From NCBI GenBank assembly GCA_900539725.1, contig UQDI01000011.1, forward strand, positions 1-58,544: 58,544 nt of DNA, in the 5' to 3' direction. The first letter of the stretch is position 1; the number at the start of each line of letters is the position of its first letter. The position numbers and the translations under genes were made by a program. Source of the stretch: an uncultured Eubacteriales bacterium. GTDB taxonomy: Bacteria > Bacillota > Clostridia > Tissierellales > Peptoniphilaceae. Of this stretch, positions 1-6,994 are shown one piece after another. A model generated the notes under the pieces. It saw nothing but the letters and a program-made list of their open reading frames with translations. It was not told the DNA's origin and ran no database searches.

Positions 1-53
1 CCTTCTATGTCTTATATATACCCAACAAATGTGTATTTTAAGAGGTTTTAAGC

Positions 54-90
54 AAAAAAAGTAGGCATAATTTTTAAAAAATATGCCTAC
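54..90 (-). terminator. Intrinsic terminator of the aminopeptidase genes
   Basis: On the minus strand a 9-bp stem (positions 61-69 pairing with 82-90, GTAGGCATA/TATGCCTAC) is followed by seven T (54-60). It lies just past the stop codon of the aminopeptidase at 130. Confidence 0.85.
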
Positions 91-106
91 TTTGTCAACA
101 GTCTGA

Positions 107-131
107 AGAAGGCCAATGCCTTCTTTTTTTT
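107..131 (+). terminator. Plus-strand hairpin with T-tract
   Basis: AGAAGG (107-112) pairs with CCTTCT (119-124) and runs into an eight-T tract on the plus strand. It would stop a convergent plus-strand transcript entering from the left of the window. The T-tract overlaps the stop codon of the minus-strand aminopeptidase. Confidence 0.6.
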
Positions 132-1473
132 ATGCTAGTGATCCCATCGGATCCCAAGGTTTTAGTACAATTGGACTCTTCTTATAATCTTCTTGTTCTT
201 TCTTAGTCAAGTACTTCTTATCAACTACGGCTTGATAAACAAAACTATCGAACCATTCATCACTCATAACGAAGTGGCCTTTGTAACCAAATTCGTCGCC
301 CCATGAGTTTTCGACTTTGAATCTGACTGGCTTAGTGCCATCCATTTCAACGCCTGTAAATGTCATGGCGTGTGTCATTAGTGAGTAGCCGTAATCAAGA
401 CCATCTTCCTTAGAAAGTTCTAGATCAATATCAAATAGTGTTTCGTAATCGATGACGTCTTTGGCAAGTGTTGCTCTCTTGTCATCTTTATCACCTGTGA
501 ACATGTCTTTACCTACGTCGCAACCGAACCAAACTGGCATGCCGTCTTGCAATTGCTTAACGATGGCTCTCTTTAGGTCTTCGATTTTTAGATTAAGGTG
601 CTTAACTTCTCTTCCTTCAACGATGTTGCCAAGGTACTTAATTGTGAATGTCTTGTTGAATGGCTTATCCTTTGTTGGCGCGTTGATGATTGAAACGAAG
701 TCATCAAGATTAAGTCCAACATACTTCTTGAAAAAGCTTTGTGGAGTTAAATTCTTTTCTTCGATAAGCTTATGGTCTTTGTCATGTGCAATGAAGTCAA
801 AGCTTTCTGGAAGCTCGCCAAGTGTTGCTGTTAAGACGTTAAATACGTCTTGTAGAGCTGCTTCTTTAAGTGCGTTTACTTCTGCTTTGCTTTTGCCTTC
901 CTTAACTGCTTCTCTTAAAGTAACTGTGTTTTTTCTAAGTATCTTTGAAAGGTACTTATTTAGTTCTCTTGTGTTTGATGAAGCGACTGTTTCTGGATAA
1001 ACGTATTTTGGCACAAGACCATATTTATTAACAATGTTTACAAACATATCCCATTGGCCGCCATCACAAAGTGGGTCGCCCATAAGGTATTGCATTACTC
1101 TATCTTCTATCGGCTCATCTGCCTTTTCGATAACTGTTTCGAAGTAATAATTACTTCTTTCTAGTTTATCAAAGAAGAATGGATAGCTTTGTGAAAGCTC
1201 AAAATTTTCTAAGTAATATTTTTTAATGATGACATTTCTCATAAAGTTTAGTGAAGCAAACATCCAGCATCTGCCTGATGCCTTTTGGTTGCATACATCA
1301 CCATTGTCAATATCGATATTAAACTTATATGGATTTGCCTTAATTTTGTTTACATCTGTCGCAACTTTTCTGATACCGCTTTGAACTGCAGCATTCATGG
1401 CAACGATATTTTTCTTGTCAGCTAAAAATTCTTTTTCTAATTCATTTAATTTATCTGTGCTTAATTGTCTCAT
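130..1473 (-). CDS. pepC: Aminopeptidase C / bleomycin hydrolase family (C1B), copy 1
   Basis: A cytoplasmic cysteine aminopeptidase of peptidase family C1B (PepC/bleomycin hydrolase), which removes N-terminal residues from peptides. At 447 residues it has the usual family length. The papain-type catalytic residues are visible: oxyanion Gln63 and Cys69 (in SGRCWMFA), His368 (in THAMTF) and Asn389 (in ENSWG). There is no signal peptide. The ATG at 1473 has an AGGAGG site six bases upstream. It follows a paralogue (1484-2794) by 10 bp, so the two are probably co-transcribed and end at the terminator at 54-90. The C-terminal tail that trims substrates in PepC ends here in MGSLA. Family assignment is firm; substrate preference cannot be read. 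Confidence 0.93.
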   Translation of the reverse strand: MRQLSTDKLNELEKEFLADKKNIVAMNAAVQSGIRKVATDVNKIKANPYKFNIDIDNGDVCNQKASGRCWMFASLNFMRNVIIKKYYLENFELSQSYPFFFDKLERSNYYFETVIEKADEPIEDRVMQYLMGDPLCDGGQWDMFVNIVNKYGLVPKYVYPETVASSNTRELNKYLSKILRKNTVTLREAVKEGKSKAEVNALKEAALQDVFNVLTATLGELPESFDFIAHDKDHKLIEEKNLTPQSFFKKYVGLNLDDFVSIINAPTKDKPFNKTFTIKYLGNIVEGREVKHLNLKIEDLKRAIVKQLQDGMPVWFGCDVGKDMFTGDKDDKRATLAKDVIDYETLFDIDLELSKEDGLDYGYSLMTHAMTFTGVEMDGTKPVRFKVENSWGDEFGYKGHFVMSDEWFDSFVYQAVVDKKYLTKKEQEDYKKSPIVLKPWDPMGSLA

Positions 1474-1483
1474 CTTCTACCTC

Positions 1484-2794
1484 CTACGATTCCCATGGCA
1501 TAAGCTTGATAGGCTCTTCATCAAGGGCTGCAAGCTCTTCTGCATTTAGGTATTTCTTCTTCGGAATGATTTCAAAAGCGTAGTTATCAAACCAAGCCTC
1601 GTCCATAACTAGGTAGCCTCTGATGCCGGCCTTTTCGCCCCAAGAGTTTTCGACCTTGAACTTAAGTCCTTCATCAGTCCTGTCGTAGCCAACTAGGACC
1701 ATGGCGTGAGTAGTGTTTGACTCGCAAGTTTCCATGCGTTCTACCTTAGTTTGCTTTGTGTTAATATCAAATAAACTGTCTCTATCAAGTAAATTGTATA
1801 CAAGGTGGCCAGTTCCATCCCCATCACGCGATACGAAGGAGTCTTTACCAACGTCGCAGCCAAACCATAGAGCTTCGTCGTCATCAAGCATAGCGATGGC
1901 TATGTCCTTCATTCTTTGCATTGAAACGTTTAAATATTTTAGTGAACCGCCAATTCTTTGTTGAATAAAGTCTCTTTCATAAACTTTATTTTCTTCCTTG
2001 CCTTTGCCTGGATAATTGCCTAGTTCAACATATTCGCTTATATCGTCTGCCATAAATTCTCTGTAAAAGTCAATGGCTGTGATGTTTCTTCTTTCGATAA
2101 GTTCATCGTCTTTGTTTTTCATAATCAAATCGAATCTCTTTGGAGGCACACCTAGAGCAATGGCTGTGATCTTGTAAACATCTTTAAGTGCCTTGTCCTT
2201 GATCTCTTCGATTTCGGCATCAGTTTTTGCATTTCTAATGTCTTTAGCAGCAATCTTTAGTCTCTTGTCAAGAACGAAGATTAAATTATCTGTCTTTTTA
2301 ACGTCAGCTGTGTCTGGATAAACATATTCAGGAACTATACCATATTTAGTAATTAGTCTTGAGAATGTTGTCCACCAAGCTCCGTCATCAGCTGCGTAGA
2401 AGATAACGCCTCTATTTAACCTATCATCAAGGTCTTTATCCTTAAGTGCGATAACATCTTCAAGGTATTGATTAGCTCTTTCAAGCTTATCAAAGAAATA
2501 TAGGTACTTGTGTGAAAACTCGATGTCGCCTAGCTTAAACTTCTTCATCATATTGACTCTGATAACGTTAAGGCCGGCAAACATCCAGCATCTACCGGAT
2601 TGTCTTTGGTTTGTCATCTTACCTATATTTATAGTTTTCTTGAATACATCTGGGTTTTTTGTAAGCTTTGCATAGTTTATGGAAGCGTCCATGATGCCTG
2701 CAGATGCAATCATATTTTGTGCTGCCTTGTTAAAGTTCTCGTCATATGACTTTTTAAACTTAGCAAGGACATCTTTTGTAATTGATTTTTGCAT
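1484..2794 (-). CDS. pepC: Aminopeptidase C / bleomycin hydrolase family (C1B), copy 2
   Basis: Second C1B cysteine aminopeptidase, 436 residues, upstream of and tandem with copy 1. It keeps Gln63, Cys69 (SGRCWMFA), His363 (THAMVLVG) and Asn383 (ENSWG). The two copies share the blocks around the active site but differ widely elsewhere, so this is an old duplication rather than a recent one. The start ATG at 2794 has an AAAGGAGG site. Family members form hexameric barrels with the active sites inside (established for yeast and human bleomycin hydrolase and lactococcal PepC). In a peptide-fermenting anaerobe the pair would finish intracellular peptide breakdown (inference). Confidence 0.93.
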   Translation of the reverse strand: MQKSITKDVLAKFKKSYDENFNKAAQNMIASAGIMDASINYAKLTKNPDVFKKTINIGKMTNQRQSGRCWMFAGLNVIRVNMMKKFKLGDIEFSHKYLYFFDKLERANQYLEDVIALKDKDLDDRLNRGVIFYAADDGAWWTTFSRLITKYGIVPEYVYPDTADVKKTDNLIFVLDKRLKIAAKDIRNAKTDAEIEEIKDKALKDVYKITAIALGVPPKRFDLIMKNKDDELIERRNITAIDFYREFMADDISEYVELGNYPGKGKEENKVYERDFIQQRIGGSLKYLNVSMQRMKDIAIAMLDDDEALWFGCDVGKDSFVSRDGDGTGHLVYNLLDRDSLFDINTKQTKVERMETCESNTTHAMVLVGYDRTDEGLKFKVENSWGEKAGIRGYLVMDEAWFDNYAFEIIPKKKYLNAEELAALDEEPIKLMPWES

Positions 2795-2873
2795 ATTGTC
2801 CTCCTTTATATATAAATTATTTCATCTCTCGTAATAATTATAACTCTTTAAAAATATTTTTGCAAGTATATTA

Positions 2874-2900
2874 AAAGGGAAAGACAGAATCTTTCCCTTT
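2874..2900 (-). terminator. Terminator after ferritin
   Basis: An 11-bp perfect stem AAAGGGAAAGA (2874-2884) / TCTTTCCCTTT (2890-2900) lies 22 bp past the ferritin stop codon. The minus-strand tail is TTTTAATATA, a modest U-tract. Confidence 0.75.
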
Positions 2901-2922
2901 ATATCCAGCCGTATAAATAAAA

Positions 2923-3405
2923 CTATTTAGATCCTAATTCTCTGTCTATAGTAATCTTTGCTGCGATGTTGCCATCAGCAAGTGTGAAGTTATCAACGAT
3001 GTCAAGAGCAAGCTCTTCTTCTTCAATTTGTTCATTGATAAATTGATGCATAAAGATCTCAGTTGCGTAGTCATCGTTCTTCTTAGCTACGTCATGAATC
3101 TTGTAAATTCTTTCAGTTACTTTCTTTTCATGATCTAAGATAATCTTTGCTACTTCTAGAGGTTCCTTAATTTCAAGAGCTTTCATTTCAATAGTTTTAA
3201 GCTCAGGCTTAGCGTCACGCTTTTGGATAAATTCGATGAATTGATCGGCATGAGCTAATTCTTCTTTGTAATGATTAGCAAGCCACTTAGCGTAGCCTTT
3301 GTAGTTTTCTCTCTCCATAGCGATGGAAAGGTTTAGATAGATATAACCAGAGTATAACTCATAGTTAATTTGTTCATTCAATGCGTCTAATACTTCTTGT
3401 TTCAT
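2923..3405 (-). CDS. ftnA: Ferritin (non-haem, FtnA type)
   Basis: Iron-storage ferritin of 160 residues, a four-helix bundle expected to form a 24-mer that oxidises Fe2+ and stores Fe3+. Ferroxidase-type ligands are visible: Glu16 in helix A and the EELAHAD block (Glu49, His52) in helix B, plus the Glu-rich EQIEEEE segment near residue 130 in the C-terminal half. A TTG 18 bases upstream also opens the frame. The ATG at 3405 is preferred because an AAAGAGGG ribosome site lies seven bases before it, inside the longer version. It sits next to the Feo iron-uptake operon but has its own transcription unit: a terminator separates the two at 3468-3495. It matches the ferritin type common in clostridia. 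Confidence 0.93.
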   Translation of the reverse strand: MKQEVLDALNEQINYELYSGYIYLNLSIAMERENYKGYAKWLANHYKEELAHADQFIEFIQKRDAKPELKTIEMKALEIKEPLEVAKIILDHEKKVTERIYKIHDVAKKNDDYATEIFMHQFINEQIEEEELALDIVDNFTLADGNIAAKITIDRELGSK

Positions 3406-3467
3406 TGTATTTCCCTCTTTCAAATTATTTAGTTTAATATACAGCCGAATAACAAAGTTATTGCTAT

Positions 3468-3495
3468 GAAGAAAGCCGGCGCAAACCGGCTCTTC
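3468..3495 (-). terminator. Terminator of the feo operon
   Basis: Minus-strand GC-rich hairpin GAGCCGG/CCGGCTTTC with a six-base loop, 13 bp past the last feo gene. The downstream U-tract is poor, so its efficiency is uncertain. Confidence 0.6.
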
Positions 3496-3507
3496 ATATA
3501 AATTTAA

Positions 3508-3699
3508 TTAAGCTTTTTCGTTTTTCTTCTTAAGCCACTCTTCGTAGCCTTTTTGTAGTTCTTCATTATTCTTTGCGCAGTCGCCGCAATGAGGGCAGCC
3601 TACGCAGCCGCCTTCTTTGACTGAGCTTCTGACCTTCTTTATACAGAAGAAAACTATAATCAAAACTGCGGCTACTATAATTATATCTGTTGGGCTCAT
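3508..3699 (-). CDS. FeoB-associated Cys-rich membrane protein
   Basis: A 63-residue protein with one N-terminal membrane segment (about residues 5-22, very hydrophobic) followed by a short Cys-rich motif, CVGCPHCGDC (about residues 32-41), and a charged Lys/Glu tail. This is the pattern of the small FeoB-associated Cys-rich proteins found downstream of feoB in many Firmicutes; their role is not settled, but metal binding or handling at the FeoB pore is the usual proposal. Its ATG overlaps the feoB stop (TAATG), so the two are translationally coupled. A second cytoplasmic Cys lies in the membrane segment (FFCIKK). Confidence 0.85.
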   Translation of the reverse strand: MSPTDIIIVAAVLIIVFFCIKKVRSSVKEGGCVGCPHCGDCAKNNEELQKGYEEWLKKKNEKA

Positions 3700-5846
3700 T
3701 AAACCACCTTCTTGTATTTTTGTCTTTGCTTAAATCTTGCGTATAAAGCGCCTACGATAGCTACAACGACTAGGCCTGCTAGCACATACAGAATTAGGTT
3801 GCCTTTTACGTCAACTGCTTCTGAGGCTTCTTCAGCGCTTGCGTAATCAAGTAAGATCTTTTCTGTAAATTTTGTGCCTTTGAAAATTAAATTTCCTACT
3901 TGGTTAACGATATATGCTAAGACATAGGCAAGACTTGTTTGGAAGCCTGCTGTAAATAATGTGTCTTTAGTGTTACCAAGCTCTCTTCTCATAGCTCCGA
4001 TAGCTGCAAAACAAGGGGCAGCAAACATTGTAAATATAATGAATGCGAAAGCACTAACGTAGCTGAAGTATATAGGTACCTTAGAACCAACTGTTGCAAA
4101 TGTTGCTACAACAACTTCTTTAGCAACAAGTCCTGTTATAGAAGCAACAGCTGGTGCCCATGAATCGCCAAAGCCTAGTGGAACGAATACATATCTTAGT
4201 ACACTGCCGATCTTAGCAAGCATCGACTCTTCAATCGCATCACCCAAAAACTCAAGTCTAAAGTTAAAGCTTTGTAAGAACCAAAGTGTAAGGCACGCAA
4301 GTAAGATAACAGTTCCCGCCTTGATGATAAAGCTCTTGCCCTTTTCCCACATGTGTATAACAACGTTCTTAAATGTTGGTATTCTGTATGGTGGAAGCTC
4401 CATAACGAAAGGAGCAGGGTCGCCTTTAAATCTATTCGTACGCTTTAAGATAATACCCGCTATAATTACAACGACTATAGAAATAAGGTATATCATCGGA
4501 GCGATCCAAGGGGCACCATTGAATATCAAAGTGATAAACATGGCAAATATAGGTAGTTTCGCTCCGCATGGTATAAATGGTGTTAGTAATATAGTCATAC
4601 GTCTGTCCGCGTCTGACTCGATAGTTCTAGTCGCCATAACGCCTGGGATAGAGCAGCCCGTACCTATAAGCATAGGGATGAAGCTTTTACCAGATAGACC
4701 AAACTTTCTGAATAACTTGTCCATGATGAAGGCAACTCTCGCCATATAGCCCGAATCTTCTAAAAGTGAAAGGAAGAAGAAAAGTAGCATTAGTTGCGGA
4801 ACAAATGTAAATATCGAGCCTATAGGTTGAACGATACCGTCATTTACGAGCGATGTAACTACTTCAGATGCGCCTATTTCAGGAAGCTTTGTAGTTAGGA
4901 ACTCGCTAATCTTTTCAAAAATATTTTCAATAAAGCCTATGCAATAGTCGCCAAGCGTTGATATTGACACATAGTATATAAACCACATGATAGCTAAGAA
5001 TATAGGGATCGCTAAAAATCTATTGGTAACGACTTTGTCAATCTTGTCAGACAAGCTAAGTTTCTTTTCGCTCGGCTTTTTGACAATGCCCTTAATATCC
5101 TTTTGAATATTTATATATCTTTCACTTGTGATGATGGACTCGCTGTCATCATCTTCTTTTTCTTCACAAGCTTTGATAATCTCTTCAACTTTATTAAGTA
5201 AATCGCTTGAAAGATTTATCTTCTTGATAAGTTTTTCATCGCGTTCAAAAATCTTGATTATAGTGTATCTCTCACCATCATAGTCAAGACCTGTAGCCTC
5301 AGCTATTCCCTTAAGAGCTTCTTCGACATCATCTGCAAAAAGCTCTTTCTTAGGAAGCTTTTTTAAGTGGCCAATCTCTATTGCCTTAGAGATAAGATCA
5401 TTAAGACCCTTGCCCCTAACAGCCGCAGTTGGCACTACATCAACGCCAAGCTTATCTTCAAGCGCTTTTACATCGATTTTTGTGCCGCCCTTGTCAATCA
5501 TATCCATCATATTAAGGGCGATGACAGTTGGAACGTTCATCTCCAAAACTTGGCTTGTTAAGTACAGATTTCTTTCAAGGTTAGTCGCGTCAACTATGTT
5601 GATGATAACGTCAGGCGCCTCATCCTTGATATAGTCTCTAGTAATGACCTCTTCCAAAGTATATGGGGATAATGAATAAATACCTGGAAGGTCGACTACT
5701 TCTATGTCTTTATGTTTTAATAATTTGCCGGTTTTCTTTTCTACGGTTACCCCAGGCCAGTTACCAACGTATTGATAAGCGCCAGTTAGGTCGTTAAACA
5801 TTGTAGTTTTGCCACAGTTAGGATTACCAACTAATGCAATTCTCAA
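3699..5846 (-). CDS. feoB: Ferrous iron transport protein B
   Basis: Inner-membrane Fe2+ transporter, 715 residues. The N-terminal G domain shows G1 (GNPNCGKTT, residues 7-15), G3 (DLPG, 52-55) and G4 (NMMD, 112-115). A helical spacer to about residue 270 follows, then a multi-helix membrane domain with the two gate regions typical of FeoB. The start is TTG at 5846 with a GGAGGT site seven bases upstream; no ATG lies nearby. It is the third gene of a feoA-feoA-feoB-small protein operon. The C-terminal extension is short and basic (RFKQRQKYKK). Transcription is probably controlled by iron through the operator at 6390-6440. Confidence 0.96.
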   Translation of the reverse strand: MRIALVGNPNCGKTTMFNDLTGAYQYVGNWPGVTVEKKTGKLLKHKDIEVVDLPGIYSLSPYTLEEVITRDYIKDEAPDVIINIVDATNLERNLYLTSQVLEMNVPTVIALNMMDMIDKGGTKIDVKALEDKLGVDVVPTAAVRGKGLNDLISKAIEIGHLKKLPKKELFADDVEEALKGIAEATGLDYDGERYTIIKIFERDEKLIKKINLSSDLLNKVEEIIKACEEKEDDDSESIITSERYINIQKDIKGIVKKPSEKKLSLSDKIDKVVTNRFLAIPIFLAIMWFIYYVSISTLGDYCIGFIENIFEKISEFLTTKLPEIGASEVVTSLVNDGIVQPIGSIFTFVPQLMLLFFFLSLLEDSGYMARVAFIMDKLFRKFGLSGKSFIPMLIGTGCSIPGVMATRTIESDADRRMTILLTPFIPCGAKLPIFAMFITLIFNGAPWIAPMIYLISIVVVIIAGIILKRTNRFKGDPAPFVMELPPYRIPTFKNVVIHMWEKGKSFIIKAGTVILLACLTLWFLQSFNFRLEFLGDAIEESMLAKIGSVLRYVFVPLGFGDSWAPAVASITGLVAKEVVVATFATVGSKVPIYFSYVSAFAFIIFTMFAAPCFAAIGAMRRELGNTKDTLFTAGFQTSLAYVLAYIVNQVGNLIFKGTKFTEKILLDYASAEEASEAVDVKGNLILYVLAGLVVVAIVGALYARFKQRQKYKKVV

Positions 5847-5918
5847 AATAATACCTCCGTTAATAAATTAATTAGCCTAAGTTAATTTATCTAGGCTAAG
5901 CTTCTAAGTGAAAAATAA

Positions 5919-6140
5919 TTACTCTATCTCTATGTCTTTTGCTTCACTAGCTCTAATAGATAGCTCGTATCCACGCACTTCAAGCTCCATAGGATCACCT
6001 AATGGCGCAACTTTAACAAGGGTAAGTTCAGTACCCTTAGTGATGCCCATATCCATAATGTGTCTCTTAACAGCCGATGTGCCGTGAAGCTTTTTAACTA
6101 CGCCCTTCTCACCGATTTTTAAGTCAACTATAGTTTTCAT
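5919..6140 (-). CDS. feoA: FeoA domain protein (second)
   Basis: A 73-residue SH3-like FeoA protein, a cytoplasmic partner of FeoB. The core pattern 'G..G.V..L.G....+..+..MG+..G..+.+....GDP+...V+G' is clear, ending in SIRASEAKDI. A longer frame upstream overlaps the preceding gene. The ATG at 6140 is chosen because GAGAGG lies six bases before it and the previous stop codon is two bases upstream. Two FeoA genes in series before feoB are common in clostridia. Confidence 0.9.
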   Translation of the reverse strand: MKTIVDLKIGEKGVVKKLHGTSAVKRHIMDMGITKGTELTLVKVAPLGDPMELEVRGYELSIRASEAKDIEIE

Positions 6141-6141
6141 A

Positions 6142-6360
6142 CTACGCCTCTCTAACATCAATCTTCGAGCCAAGCTTCATGTCAATAGCAAGCCTCGACT
6201 CAAAAAGTTTTACAATAATTCCACTGTCAGTCTTTTGCAAGACAGTTAAAGGCGCGTCAGGAACAAAGCCTAAGTTCTTTAGCCTCGTCAAAACCTCTTC
6301 ACTTCCTCTGATTTTGTTAATGATGTAATCTTTGTTTTCACTAGCCATGATTAAAGGCAT
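6142..6360 (-). CDS. feoA: FeoA domain protein (first)
   Basis: A 72-residue FeoA-like protein, first gene of the feo operon. It is more divergent than the second copy but keeps the 'RLKNLGFVPDAPLTVL' block and the 'G.IIV.....RLAID' strand. The ATG at 6360 is preferred over the GTG at 6369 because the GGGG of the ribosome site is eight bases from the ATG and abuts the GTG. It ends two bases before the next feoA starts. Confidence 0.85.
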   Translation of the reverse strand: MPLIMASENKDYIINKIRGSEEVLTRLKNLGFVPDAPLTVLQKTDSGIIVKLFESRLAIDMKLGSKIDVREA

Positions 6361-6389
6361 CGTCCTCACCCCTTTTCGACAATATGCAT

Positions 6390-6440
6390 GTTAGCCCACG
6401 CTAACGAATATATTATACACTGCTAACTCCACTTTGTCAA
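6390..6440 (-). promoter_or_regulatory. feo promoter with DtxR-family-like operator
   Basis: A consensus promoter on the minus strand: TTGACA (6440-6435), 17-bp spacer, TATAAT (6417-6412). A palindrome GTTAGC-N4-GCTAAC (6390-6405) lies just downstream of the -10, and a third GCTAAC half-site (6422-6427) lies in the spacer. The TTAGC/GCTAA core resembles operators of the iron-dependent DtxR/IdeR/MntR family. The regulator is inferred; the promoter and repeats are seen directly. Confidence 0.75.
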
Positions 6441-6537
6441 TAGTTTTTGTAAAAAAATATTTCTTATCACAAAGATTTATAAAATTTATCTATAATAATG
6501 GCCTTAAGTATAAACAATGTCAATGGAGAGAGAGAGT

Positions 6538-6562
6538 AAAAAAGAGACCCGCTAAGGTCTCT
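6538..6562 (-). terminator. Distal terminator of the ABC transporter unit
   Basis: On the minus strand AGAGACC-ttagc-GGTCTCT, with the tail T6. An almost identical hairpin ends the next upstream unit at 10047-10071. It lies more than 430 bp past the stop codon at 6995, so it would close a very long 3'-UTR. Confidence 0.7.
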
Positions 6563-6990
6563 TAAAAATATATATTTTATTTTGAGCGATTTGATTTATC
6601 GCAAAATTCATTTATTCACAAATTTTGGCTATCAAGTATTTTGCAGAGTGATGAAAAACCTCGCCCATAAATGGCGAGAACCTTTGCTCTATGCTGAGAT
6701 TGGCGTTGTACATCAAAAAGTGTTTTCCTTCGCTTGCTACGTCTACATAAATTGCTAATTTCTAAGCTTGTTCACCTGTGGTCTCATATCCGTTCGCTTC
6801 GCTCAACTAAATGAGCCCGGCTCACTGCGCTAAGAAATTAATGCAATTTATTCCGAAGGCTGCGCTCGTGAAAATCACTTTTCTCACTATTAGTTCAAGT
6901 CGCACAGTGCGAAGCACCAAGGTTCTCGGGACCCATCCAAAGCTTTAGCTTTGATGATGGGTGAGGTTCTTCTTTGAATGCGAAATTCGC
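6563..6990 (-). repeat. Intergenic repeat block (modules B, D and D')
   Basis: No gene is supported in the 430 bp after the transporter stop. It contains module B (about 6574-6655, shared with 10085-10160), a D hairpin (6653-6690; CTCGCC and GGCGAG arms in minus-strand reading), an unassigned middle part, and the longer D' hairpin (6914-6985; ACCCATC/GATGGGT stem), which is nearly identical to 27982-28051. D is in sense orientation with the upstream minus-strand gene; D' is antisense. Confidence 0.7.
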
Positions 6991-6994
6991 AAAA

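Noticed and set aside
452..1000. 182-codon open frame antisense to the first aminopeptidase
   Set aside because: It lies wholly inside a well-supported gene on the other strand and its Ser/Leu-rich translation has no domain pattern. It arises from codon usage of the real gene.
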